From: Gnetum montanum
Lineage: Eukaryota > Streptophyta > Gnetopsida > Gnetales > Gnetaceae
Length of the DNA: 64,000 bases
NCBI GenBank assembly: GCA_015680685.1
Contig: MNCI01011387.1
Span: forward strand, 115,610-179,609
Direction: 5' to 3'
Position 1 is the stretch's first letter, and every line of letters starts with the position of its first letter. The position numbers were made by a program, and so were the translations under genes. The notes beneath the pieces were generated by a model, which saw only the letters and a program-made list of their open reading frames with translations, searched no databases and had not been told where the DNA came from. Shown here piece after piece: positions 9,760 through 20,449 of the stretch.

Positions 9760-11691
9760 ATGGCCTCTCCCTCCACGACATCCCTCGTAAATCCGTTGTT
9801 CATGGTTACCATGCCCTTGACACTATCTAATACTAATCATATCCTGCATTCGCTGCACCTACATTTTCTCTCTTTGACTATCCTTCCGGGTGATGGCCCA
9901 TCGCAAGTCATTCCTCAGCAGGTGCAATTACCTAATCCATCTCATCATGCACCTGCGCCCATGTCATCGCATGTACATGTGATACCTACTTCGCAATTAC
10001 ATACAACACCCACCTTCATCCTAACTCACACGACAGGGCCTGCCACTATAGCATGGTGGGTTCCAAACATGCCTCTTGTTGCGCATCCTACGTAGATGTC
10101 CAATCTCTTCCTTCATCAAAGCCAGGTCCCGCGGGTGTTAAACCATGTTATAGGATCATTGTTTGCACCCCCGGCCACACAAACAACGTACCCAATGGTA
10201 CAGCCGATGGTGGCCATCCCTATTCCGCAACCTAGTGTGGCTCGTCTTGTCGATCTACAAAAAACTTCTCCATCCACGGGTCTGGATCAAGCCTTCTAGC
10301 TTATCCAGACCATTACGGAGGAAGTTAAATGCCTCAAGGCTACTGGTTCTGACATAATACAAGTCATGGATTTTTACCATGACGATCCTATTAGTCTGGT
10401 AGTGCCTATTTTATCGTTACCGCCTGGGATGCCACTCCCCCATTTTATGAAATACAATGGGGAAGGTGATCCCAAAGCCCATTTAGTCACTTTCAGGTCA
10501 GAATCGTTGCTATTGAAACAATGGCCACATACTGTTATCCATGTCTTTGCTATGTCCCTAATGAACAAAGCTCTAGACTGGTATCAAGCACTCCCACGTG
10601 CTTCCATTTCAACTTTGGAGGAGTTATTAACTCAGTTTGTGACTTGTTTCAAGTACAACCTAAAGCCAGAAGTCATGTTAAACTAGCTCATGGGAGTCAA
10701 GTAAGACCCGCTCGAGTCGATTCAAAAGTTTATACAGTGGTGGAGTGTCACCTTGAACGAAATCCGCGAACCGATCGCGGAGGCCCATCTATTGGCAATC
10801 TTCAAGGGGGTAATTAATGACTTTATCAAGTCTAAGCTATACTACCTCACTCCCCATTCCCTCAGCCAAGCCTTTGTTTAGACTAAGAGCATCCAAGATG
10901 CGGCGGAGGCTAGCAAAGATCCAGCGTATGTGGTTTACAAAAATGCCCACAGCAAGGGTAAGGACAAAGGCAAAGCTATGACAACAATAGTAGTGACAGT
11001 TGCCAAGGGGGCCAAGAAGAAAAACTACAACAAGAAAACATTTGTGGAGCCTGTTGAGCCAACAACTAGCTCAAACAGCACCAATCAAGAAGCTCCTTTA
11101 GCCCTTGATGCACCTCCGCAGCCGAGGCCTAAATTTGAGTGTAAGGATCACTCATATTATGCGACCCTACTTGTAAAGCCTTCAGAACTTTTGAAGAAAT
11201 TATTGGGAATTGGCCACATCCGACACAAGATGGTGTCCAAAGAAGCTCTGAAACACCACAGACACTATTGCGAGTTGCTCAAGAACCCCTCCTTGGCCCA
11301 ACCTAATGAAACGCCAGTCCCTAAGAACTTTAGGCTGGATCGGTTTTGCGACTACCATCAATTGTGCGATTATGACACGGATTACTGTTGGGCGTTGAAA
11401 GATGACCTTCAACGTATGATTGATCAAGGTGACCTGATCTTAGACAACAGTAGTCTAGCACGCCCAGAAAATCAACCCGTGCATGTGTACCAAGACCCGT
11501 TAAATACAAATAACGCAGGGTATACTATCAACATGGTAGCTACAGAGGGCAATGGTCAAGTACGACCAAAGCAACCCTTTATGTTGCGAGTACCCCCTCG
11601 CTCACCCCAAACAGCAGGTCCATCAGCATCAATAAGTGGTGCTCCGAGACAACCTTTTATCCTTCGAGCCCCTTCTCAGACTATTGCTTGA
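9760..11691 (+). pseudogene. gag: Element B gag (decayed)
   Basis: Capsid protein of the Tat-type element. Start at 9760 (MASPSTTSLVNPLF), followed by a Pro/His/Thr-rich N-terminal part to about 10300. The capsid core is in 10366-10686: FMKYNGEGDPKAHLVTF, then ALDWYQALPRASIS and LLTQFVTCFKYN. This is the order and spacing of Tat gag (YDGTGDP..H..F, then W(Y/F)..L). After a stop near 10684 the frame shifts. 10930-11691 is open for 253 codons with a Lys-rich segment, a conserved FCDYHQLCDYDTDYCWALK (about residues 135-155), and a Pro-rich tail. The FCDYH...GHDT..C pattern is the zinc-binding part typical of Tat gag. At least two frame breaks and several stops. Confidence 0.75.
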
Positions 11692-12970
11692 TAGCTCGCT
11701 GTTGGTAAAGCCGCAACCTAACCCGCGCCTACGCCTAGGACACCCTTCGTCATCAGGGTGCCAAAGCTGTCAGTTGCTCCTACTACACAGGGGCAAATCT
11801 CCAAGTCAACCCCCCAATCCAAACTTAACAGAAAAGGAGAAGGGGGTATGACAACTGATACAACCAAGGACCATCTTACACTAGGGTTTCCCAAGCCTAA
11901 ATCCCTTGCTTCTGTGCCTTTGGCCTCACTTTCTAAAAAAGATGAAGTTACACAAACGCGTCCACCTTCTCCCTGCTCAAGAAAGTAGAGCCCTCAACCA
12001 AAAGTCATTCCACCCTGAGAAATATGTCTCCTGGGACAAATGGAAGAGGAGAAGGGTAATAAGCAGCCAGATCGTGGGCGGGATCTCCTCGACGCCTTTA
12101 CACAAGTTAAATAGGCTCTAAAATAAAAAAATACAACATTGAGCCTTTATGACTTACTCATGACGTCACAGAAACATCATGAAGCCATGGTTCATATGCT
12201 AACGTCCATACCTGTGGACGAGAGCCTGCCAACGGATGAAGAAGCAATTCATTCCATCATGCTTTCCCTCGTCGCTGAAAAACCTGGGCCTTCCCCGTTG
12301 ACCTTTCATGATGAATCCATTAAGGATGACCCATAAAAAGGTCAGGTGACAACGACGTCCATGTTCATCACCATCTGGGTTGGCCAACACCGAATCTGGA
12401 GAGTACATGTAGATGACGGGGCGACCGCTAATGTCATCCCATATCCCATAGTGGATAAACTAGGCCTGATCGATTAGATCAGTCCTACAACGACGTCATG
12501 TCTAAAGTCATTCAATGGGGTACGAGTGCAAGTCAAAGGGACAGTGCACATCAACTTTGTGGCAGGGGACCAATTCCCCACAGATGCAATGTTTATTGTC
12601 GTCGAGGAGATGCCTGGCTTCAACTTGATCCTAGGGAGGTCTTGGTTAGCTCAACTGAGGCAGTTTCATCACCTATCCATCAGGAGATCCATCTTCCCTA
12701 TGCAGGAGGGGAAGTGGTCATCCATGGTGACGAAATGACCCCCTGAGCTGTCAATAACATAGAAATAGAACAGGGTTCAGAAATCAAAATTTTCGAAGAC
12801 TAGTCCACTGTCCAAACACTTGAACAAGCCAAAACAGTGGCTGAGGATAGCCTAATTTGGGCCAAATTACCATTCTAAGATGAAGATTGTGGCGTGAACA
12901 AATAGAGTCATAAATCTCCCCATCCTTACGCATCACCAAAGATAAAAGCAATTAGGAAACAACTACAGAG
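11692..12970 (+). pseudogene. Element B protease region
   Basis: Continuation of the gag-pro frame, with stops. 11692-12130 is a Pro/Lys/Ser-rich linker. 12139-12336 gives LYDLLMTSQKHHEAMVHMLT and an acidic stretch. The aspartic protease follows: active site VDDGATANVIPY near 12407-12440 (DDGA in place of the usual D(S/T)GA), then FVAGDQFPTDAMFIV and ILGRSWL (12627-12650), the conserved flap and second half. The readable sense frame fades after about 12970, where the 3' end of the antisense gene region begins. Confidence 0.75.
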
Positions 12971-13337
12971 TTAGCAGATAAACCACGTTGCCTAATTATC
13001 ATTCAGTTTACGTGCACTTTTCCACTAGCTGTACTATTTATGCTTTACAAATACTCATTACATTTACGCATATGTTGATGCTTCCCACCAGCTATACGCT
13101 TTTGTCACCAGCAGATAAAAGATATGCTTTAAACTATGCAACTCCATTTATGCTACACGCTTAAACTAGCTGCGTCTTGTCTTAGCGCCAAAACCTATGA
13201 TTCCATTTACGCTTTACAAAAATGAAAACAACAAAAGAACATTAAGCTCAAGGAAAAATTTGCATTAAATATGTTAAAAGAAAATATTGTCTTTTGTTCT
13301 ATTCCATCACAATAAAACTATGGCTAATATAGCCACG
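12971..13337. other. Spacer between protease and antisense gene
   Basis: No frame on either strand. It contains repeated ATTTACGCTTTACAAA-like motifs (about 13032, 13059, 13204), related to the TTACGC motif of the LTR. It is the presumed 3' flank of the antisense gene. I could not identify a poly(A) signal on the minus strand with confidence. Confidence 0.4.
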
Positions 13338-13595
13338 CTATGCATCTCCCTTGTTACGACTGTCGCCTGTATCTCTCAGCTCCACCTTTGCTTCGAGCAA
13401 ATCATCCTGATAGGGGCCACCCTTTTCATGAGGCATCTCTTCATGAAGGAGGTCCTCTCTGTGAGGCTCTTCCACATGGGGTTGTTTGCCACAGCATTGA
13501 TCATGGCCATTACACTCATCTTCCTGCAGACCCTCTTCGTGAGGATCGTCACCTTCATTATGTTCATCCTACTGAGGATCCTCCTTGGGTCATTC
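13338..13595 (-). pseudogene. Antisense gene exon 9 (last), acidic tail
   Basis: 86 codons, exactly in frame from the acceptor (TCGTAG| at 13596) to TAG at 13340-13338. Rich in Glu, Asp, His and Pro (DDPHEEGLQEDECNGHDQ), ending RDTGDSRNKGDA. Two early stops (codons 2 and 9). The open plus-strand frames in this interval are shadows of it. Confidence 0.65.
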
Positions 13596-13674
13596 CTACG
13601 ATTAGACATGACACACATATTAACATCACCATCAAAACTAGGTATGACGAAAACACAATAATACTACGACTTAC

Positions 13675-14485
13675 TTGTGACGGTCCTGCATCGATAGCAA
13701 AAGGGATTTGTTCTAGGCCAACCCACAGACGTTGCATAATTTCGTCCTCGATAAGCTTAGACCAAACTTCATCTTCTAGATTAGCTCCAGCCTTGACCTT
13801 CCCCTTCTCCACAGGAGTCCATCGGGGTGGTTCAGGGAAGAAGGAAGGGACGGTGGTGTCCCCCCAGGAAGAGTCATTTCCCTTTCTAGGGAAGCACTTA
13901 CCATCACTTGCTCCTAAAACTTCTCAAATGCTCTGGAAGCACCAATGACATCGAGGAATAGCGACTGAGCCTCAATGGCAGAATCTCTGTAATATTGATG
14001 GTAGGCAACGCTTTTCCACTTATAGACATGTTTATGGTCTTTTTACGTCTGCCCTCATTCTTGGACACTCGTGCTAAAGTCCTTCCAGTCTTGATTTTTC
14101 TAAGCTAGGAGATCCATCTGCATTCGTTGCTCGACCAGTTCACAGCTGGTCTGGACACTATTCCTGACGATTGTCCAATAACAAGCATAGTTGATAACAG
14201 CTGTCTGCCAGTCCTCGTTGTTCATTCCCTGGGCTTGCAGGAATTTGTTCCGTGACCTCAAATCCCCAACCTCATCACTTAGAGCCACCTTCTCCTTCTT
14301 TGATCTTTACAGTCTCTTCCAAAGGTCTTCATTCATGCTTTGGCATTCCCATAAGGAGTGAGTCAAGCATACAACAAATTTACGCATCTTGTCGTAAATG
14401 TTGTGTGGCACGACGGTCGCTTTCGATGGAGGTTTGGTTGCGTCTAAGTCAATAGGCTCTAACGGATCCCATCAAAGGCGAGCTC
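13675..14485 (-). pseudogene. Antisense gene exons 7-8, coiled-coil-like
   Basis: Starts after acceptor TTATTAG|GA. One frame runs from 14485 to 13902 with six stops. It includes NIYDKMRKFVVCLTHSLWEC, then KEKVALSDEVGDLRSRNKFL (heptad-like, a probable coiled coil), and YKWKSVAYHQYYRDSAIEAQ. At 13902 is GTAAGT, but the downstream frame (DTTVPSFFPEPPRWTPVEKG) can also be joined by a one-base shift with no intron, so E7 and E8 may be one exon. It ends at donor CACAA|GTAAGT. Confidence 0.65.
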
Positions 14486-15132
14486 CTAATAACATAATAT
14501 GGCGGTTAGGCGTAATTAGGTAGCGTAATGACACAATGGAATAACCCCTGCGTAATGATTGTAACGTACCAGCTTCAGGATCGATTTGCTCCAAGCGATC
14601 GATCATATCGTTGACAACGCCTTCCATAAAGGTGAATTTATCTAGAAATTTGCCCCAAGATCGGGTCACCACTGTTGATAAGTGTACGTCCTGATCACCT
14701 ATTACGCAAAATAAATTACATATAAAGGCATAACTGAGATGTTATGATGACTAGTAAAACCTCTAGAAGCAGTTGTCTAAAGTCTAGTATGCTGTGAAAG
14801 TTAAACTCACAGAGTGACAAATCACTTACCTCTTCCTGTCCCAACCGAAAGGACTTTGGCATCCTCCATTGCTATTTATTTTTCATGCGCAGGAACCTAT
14901 GCGTCACTCACCTTATTGACTGGGGTCTCTTCTTCCAAAACCCGGGTCCCTTCTTTGTGCCGCAAAACCATAGCCCCTGTTTCAGGGGTCAACCGCTCCA
15001 CAATCTTCTCCTTCACTATCACACAACATCGTCAGTTAACATAGGATTTCACTCTTACTCAATAAAAATTACGCAACACAACAGCGTTTGTATGCAACAT
15101 AACCATAACCATTAAAACATTTCTCTACTTAC

Positions 15133-16170
15133 CGGCTAGAGGATTACTCATTTGAAATTTGACCTACATCTTCTTCCCCACACTACCTGCTGGCTTGACA
15201 GGCTCCTCGGTCAAACGAGGCTTCTTCCGTTGCACTGACGAATCCACTAGGTGCTTGCCCCTCAACACATTGCTGGTGTGAGAGGGGAGTGCCCCACCCA
15301 CGCTGTCTTGACCCCGTGTTCGAGGCATTTCCATATTTTTAGTCGTTACTGACAATGACTCCCTGATTCCTTCAGGAGGGTCCTGTGACCGAGTAGTGCC
15401 GAAAGCATGAGAAATCTACAATTTGGAAATCTGGCTGCGGTCTTGCTGCACCCAGACCCCATTCCTTTGGACTACTAGGAATTCGGCAAAACGCCGAAAG
15501 CAAGCTATGAAGAAGGAAAAATGCACATTGAAACGGGACTCAAGCTTCTTGCGAAGCCTGACCATTTTAGTGCATAGGCCTTCAGCAAAATAGCTGGCCT
15601 AATTGAACCAAATCCCCTCCTCCATGATCTCTTGCATAATCCGGGCCTGTTCTATGGTGAGGATTCTCCCTTGGGAGAGTGTCTTGGGGAAGGCCCAGGC
15701 TCGAAAAAGGGGGTAAATAGTATTAGCCATCTCCAGCTCAATCTTGTCAGCAGGGATTCCCTTAACTTCTTTCTTAACCCCTAGCCACTCCTCTATCTTA
15801 GACTGATGCTTGGAACTCCTCTTCAACTCTTCCTCTATAGGAAGACCATCGGAGGGGATGCCAAAGAGATCGACGAACAATTGAGCATTGATATTAAAAT
15901 TCACACATACATTACGCATGTGTATGCAAAGATGCTCAGTTTCTTTGTTGAAGGAGTTGACTAGGGTCAACATTTCACCCGCAGTGACATCGGGAGTGAT
16001 GGCAAAAAATAGGTCCATCAGTCCAGCTTCCCGAATTTTATTGGTTAACACAACTGGGGTTGCTCTATGGCCAAGCCAGCGTTGTGTGTCCTTTATATCA
16101 CCATAACGGAAGAAGAAATTGTTTGCCTCATGACCAGAGGCCATAATTGTAATTTCCCGTGATTCCCTGA
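15133..16170 (-). pseudogene. Antisense gene exon 4, main domain
   Basis: A 345-codon frame with no indel and three stops, all TAG. It opens after TTGACAG with RESREITIMASGHEANNFFF, then YGDIKDTQRWLGHRAT, then LVNSFNKETEHLCIH and VNFNINAQLFVDLFGIPSDG. The last motif fits the 'I..lfglP' signature I recall for plant transposon-protein or plant mobile domains. The C-terminal part is basic (SVQRKKPRLTEEPVKPAGS), like a nuclear localisation signal. Donor GCCG|GTAAGT. It is the longest and clearest exon. Confidence 0.75.
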
Positions 16171-16278
16171 CTGTCAACATAAAACAATAGTTAAGAAAAT
16201 ATAACAAAAATAGGACAAATTTATACGTCATTTCCAGCTAATAACATTGTACAATTAATCATCATAATAAATATTACT

Positions 16279-16623
16279 AGGCCCAAATGGCAAAGGAAAC
16301 GGAGGGATTTTCTCTTGCACGTCCGCAATGGTGAGGGGAGGATCCAAAGTTCACTCCCTATCCAGCCATTCGATTTTTTTACACCTGGTAAAGAATTCGA
16401 CATAGTGGGTAGAAAATTTTGGGATTTTGAAGCTCAGTTATCCCATGACACCAGCCCGTACATTGCTGATGGAAGTAAATTCCCTTATGACCTTTTCGGC
16501 CAAAGACAATGTACCATTATCACCCAGGAGACCACTATCATTAATGAAGAATCTACACCACAGAAGATAGGCAAATTCTTTATGCTCAACACGAATTCAA
16601 ACAATAGTTAGCATATTGCAACA
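16279..16623 (-). pseudogene. Antisense gene exon 3
   Basis: Opens after a T-rich tract and TTTTTGCAG. The readable frame gives RVEHKEFAYLLWCRFFINDS, AEKVIREFTSISNVRAGVMG, then FKIPKFSTHYVEFFTRCKKI, and ends EKIPPFPLPFGP at donor CCTA|GTAATA. It leaves one base, which fits exon 4's two leading bases. Three stops inside. Confidence 0.65.
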
Positions 16624-17828
16624 CTGCAAAAAGAAACAAAAAAAAAACTTACCTGTCAAGTGGATTTTGGAAGTAAGTTGTCAGATGACGGACCACGAAC
16701 AGAGTGTTGTAGGCATGATAATAGTTAAACTTGGGCATCTCCCAGATCTATCTCAAACGTCTCAAACCTTTGGTGCTCTGTTCATAGTTTTACACTCGCA
16801 CAGTTTCAACCACGTCGTCTGTCAGGAATGTCAGGATGCTCTGCGTCGACCCAAGCAGTAGCGTCTCTAGAATAGCAGCAGCTACATCACCTAGTAGATG
16901 TGACCAGATGATTACACTATAATTATGAAGCAAAAACTACAAGAACTCTCATGTGTCCCTTCGGAACCATACTGCCTCCTCCTTTATACAAGCATGAGGA
17001 GGAGGAACATGGGCCACCGGACTATGTAAGTAGCATAGAATGCCCATGATGTCCAAAATAATTAGGATGGACTTTAGCATAATACTGTATAATAAAAAAT
17101 GCATTACCATTAGATAAATCATTTAGACATAAAGGTTCATCACATGACATTAGGGTTCTCTTGATTCTCAAAAAATTACAGATTACATTGGAGGCACATG
17201 GCCAAAACTGCCCAAACCCTTGCAACAACTCAAGGTCTGTCCCTGACAATGAAAATGCAAGCAACACTACGTATTACTCCAGTGTAACATGCAACTATTA
17301 CGAGTGAGAAAAGAAAAAACTGAACCCTGATTATGCTACGCATGGGTACAATACCTAGACTTTTTTCGGTTATACATTACATCTGCACAGTATTATTCAA
17401 CGTTACCCAAACCCTCGTGAAAACACAAAGTCCGTCCCCAACAGCGAGGACAAGGATAATATAACAAACTACAATAGCTTAGTCTGCGTAAACAGATACT
17501 AACGCCTGACGCAACATACACATTCAAAATAGATATGACCATGACGCTGCAACAAAGATAACAATCGTGTAAAAGGATGAAAGGCGACTTACCGGTTAAG
17601 CGGAGTAACCTTCCGAGTCTCGACTCTAGCCTGCGAAGCTTGTTACAAACTCTCCCACACTTTTTCAATCCTCGCCAATTTGGCATTCTTTCCTCTAACC
17701 TTTGGTGCCATAGCTGCAATTGAACAAATCTTTGCAAAATCATCTGTTTACGCCTCGCTTCCGCTCCTTTTCCGCTGTAGCTAGATTCAAATTCGCGATA
17801 TCTATGGCCTGTTTTAAGCATGAACCAC

Positions 17829-17841
17829 TGGTTTATAAATG
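17829..17841 (-). promoter_or_regulatory. Candidate TATA box of the antisense gene
   Basis: The minus strand reads ATTTATAAACC about 120 bases upstream of the E1 start codon at 17711. Position and sequence suit a plant TATA box, but the region is AT-rich enough for chance. Confidence 0.35.
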
Positions 17842-18369
17842 AAATGTTTGAAACTAACTGATTTTATGCCAGATCGATGCAGAACTTTTCCGAAACGCCA
17901 ATGTTAGTATGACATGAAACACGAAGATTGGAGCATTAATTTCATAGATATCGTATGAATCGCAGTTCGAAATGACCCGAAACTAATGCATAGCTTATCA
18001 CCTCGTAATCTGGCTGCATTAACTACAGTCTGCACAAAATTTTAAATTCAATTATTCTAGCACACTAGAAATGCCACGTTACATCTTTCATCTTACTTTA
18101 CAGAAACCACACGCTAGCATCTAGAAGGCTTGGCTCGCCATTTTCTCACAAACTATGTATATTTGTAACAGTCCACTAAGACCTTAAACTAGAAGCTTCT
18201 CTAATACGTAACTTTAACACAAAGAAAAATAAAATCTGATCATTTCAATAGACTGGCAGAAGAAAACAATGTAACAACTTCCATTTTTGGTGGTTTTGTA
18301 GAACAATTCGCAAATGGACGCAGCTTTATTCGCACCCCTAGCCTTAACAGGCCCATATGGGGAGACCAT
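17842..18369. other. Spacer between antisense gene and RT
   Basis: No recognisable frame. It holds the presumed upstream region of the antisense gene. Sense pol coding resumes between about 18370 and 18480. Confidence 0.4.
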
Positions 18370-19950
18370 TAGATAGCTTAATCACACACTAATAGGAACA
18401 GACCCTTCTCTTTGTGATGCAACCATAGCAACATCAAAAATATCCTCAGACTGGCCAGAACATTTGGCCCAAACTTTAGACCTAAAAACTAGTGATGTGA
18501 CCGAGGACCCTCATGACAAGGTCCCTGTGGTTATGCACAAAGGTGAAAGTAAAACTCTTAGGGTTAGTTCCCTCCTGGACTAACAGACGTAGAGTGGGAT
18601 AATGCAAGTGCTCCAAGATAATGCTACTATTTTTTCATGGTCATATGAAGATATGTTGGGATTAGACCTGAGATTAATATAGCATAACATAGTTTTAGAC
18701 CCACGCATCAAAGCAATTAGACAGAAGGCATGAAAGATTACGCTAGAAATCGCGTTAGCAATGCATAATGGAATCACTAAGCTATATCAGGCTGGTTTCA
18801 TTTGCACGATCGATTACTCAGACTGGGTGTTAAACATCGTAGTTGTCTCTAAGAAAATGGGAGGAATACGCATCTGCATAGACTTCCAGGATCTGAACAA
18901 GGCCATGATTAAGGACAATTTTTTGTTACCGAGTATCGACCAATTGATTGATACAACAGCTAGTCACGTGCTTCTATCCTTTATGGATGGTTTTTTAGGT
19001 TATAATCAAATTCGTATTAACCTAGAGCATCAATTGACCACAACATTCATGACGCCCTGGGGGACTTTCTATTACACTATGATGCCTTTCGAGCTAAAAA
19101 ATGCTAAAGCAATGTATTAATGAGCTATGACATAAATCTTTAGTGATTACGTCTTAGGGAGATTGAATGACTACGTAGATGACATAGCTGTCAAGTCTAT
19201 AAAGTCGGAAGATCATTCAGAAGATCTAGAGCTAGTCCTTAAATGATGTCTCAAGCATGACCTACAGCTTAACGCAAAGAAATGCGTATTTGGAGTCAAA
19301 GCCGAATGCATGTTGGGGTTTGTGGTATTAGAGACTAGCATCCGAGTCGACCCCGACAAGGTTAAAGACATTGTTGATTTAACGCTACCTCAAGGAACTA
19401 CGTGGGTTGCAGGGTAGACTACAATTTATCAGGCGGTTCATTTCAAAGTTAACAGATAAATTACATCCTATGAAACATCTCCTTAAGAAGGGTGTTAACG
19501 TTGAATGGACTGATGACTGCTAGCGTGCATTTGACAACTTGAAGAAGGAGTTGCAACACTTACCAATGATTTTCCCGCCACAAAGGGATCAGCCTTTTTA
19601 TATTTATATAGCTAGATCAGGCATGTCTATAGTTGCATTACTTTGCCAAAAAAGGAACGACGGGTCAGAAGCCCCTATCTATTATCTAAGTCATGCTCTA
19701 TTTGCGTATAAAACAAGGTACAATGAAGTAGAGTGTAATTGTTTGACATTGGTTTTCGCATTCAAACAATGTAGACACTATCTTTTCCTCAACCAGGTCA
19801 ACATAATTTGCAAAAATAATGTTCTGTGAGCTATCTCAAACAACTTGTATGAGAGTAGTAGGATAGCTCGTTGGAAAGCTATCATAGCCGAATTCGACTT
19901 ACATTATGTTGGCCAATCGTCCACTAAAGGTCAAGCTATAGTTGACCAGC
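18370..19950 (+). pseudogene. pol: Element B reverse transcriptase and first RNase H
   Basis: Copies element RNA into DNA and removes the RNA strand. The lead-in FSWSYEDMLGLDLRLI (18640-18680) is the Tat form of the RT N-terminus. Then SKKMGGIRICIDFQDLNKA (18850-18905), LLSFMDGFLGYNQIRI (18970-19020) and TPWGTFYYTMMPFELKNA. The catalytic YVDD corresponds to DYVDDIAVKS near 19175-19200, read as YVDD in a shifted frame. The connection and RNase H follow from 19500: FYIYIARSGMSIVALLCQ, APIYYLSHALF, YNEVE. Stops and at least two frame breaks near 19120 and 19400. Length is normal for the family. Confidence 0.8.
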
Positions 19951-20039
19951 TTGCAACATCGCCTATTCACAATCAAGCTACAATAGAGTTAGAATTTCTG
20001 GATGAGCATGTACATAGTTTAAGCCCTGTACCAACAGGC

Positions 20040-20440
20040 CTCGAAGCGACGTTATACTTTGACGAAGCTTCGACTACTAGAGGTGACAGTGCTGCGGCTA
20101 TTATTACGCTCTCCCCTGAGGATGTGCGTCCATGGGCTTACCGCCTAGCCTTCCCTTGTACGAACAATGTGGTAGAGTACGAGGGGCTCCTGAAGGGACT
20201 ATTGATAGCCAGAGAATTCAACATTCAACATTTGGCAATCCAAGGCGATTCGATGCTCATCATCAATCAAATCACAGGGGTCTACGCCTGCAAAGTTGTG
20301 TATCTATAGCCCTACTACGATATGGCTAAAGATCTTCTAAAATAATTCACAACAATCAACATCCAACATGTGCCATGTAACGAAAATGCTGTAGCCGATG
20401 CACTAGCCACACTGGCATTAAACGTGCCATTCCATTTGTT
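20040..20440 (+). pseudogene. Element B second (archaeal-type) RNase H
   Basis: A second RNase H follows the first: LYFDEASTTRGDSAAAIIT, then TNNVVEYEGLLKGLLIA with the catalytic Glu, then LAIQGDSMLIINQITG with the catalytic Asp. A further VPCNENAVADALATLA near 20375-20415 supplies the last acidic residue. A tandem archaeal-type RNase H is a hallmark of the Tat group. The frame is open for 154 codons (19845-20309), then broken by one stop. Confidence 0.75.
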
Positions 20441-20449
20441 TGCCACTTG

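Larger units (their letters stand above)
13338..17711 (-). pseudogene. Antisense multi-exon gene inside element B
   Basis: A spliced gene on the minus strand between protease and RT of B. Exons as read: E1 17711-17593 (MAPKVRGKNAKLARIEKVW), E2 16777-16653, E3 16623-16279, E4 16170-15133, E5 15015-14830, E6 14671-14570, E7 14485-13902 with E8 down to 13675, E9 13595-13338. Donors after E1, E2, E4, E5, E7 and E8 read GTAAGT; E3 has GTAATA and E6 GTACGT. Acceptors end in AG. Reading phase is kept at E3/E4, E4/E5, E5/E6, E6/E7 and E8/E9. E1/E2 and E2/E3 do not fit exactly, so one boundary or an indel is unresolved there. About 990 residues in total. Internal stops are nearly all TAG, TAA or TGA at places where CAG, CAA, CGA or TGG fit. 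E4 recalls plant transposon-protein or plant mobile domains, E7 is coiled-coil-like, E9 is acidic and His-rich. Function unknown. Confidence 0.75.

Noticed and set aside
13287-13948. Plus-strand open frames of 124 and 202 codons as sense genes
   Set aside because: They mirror antisense exons 9 and 8. The minus strand has the exact splice phase and stop, the plus frames have no recognised content.
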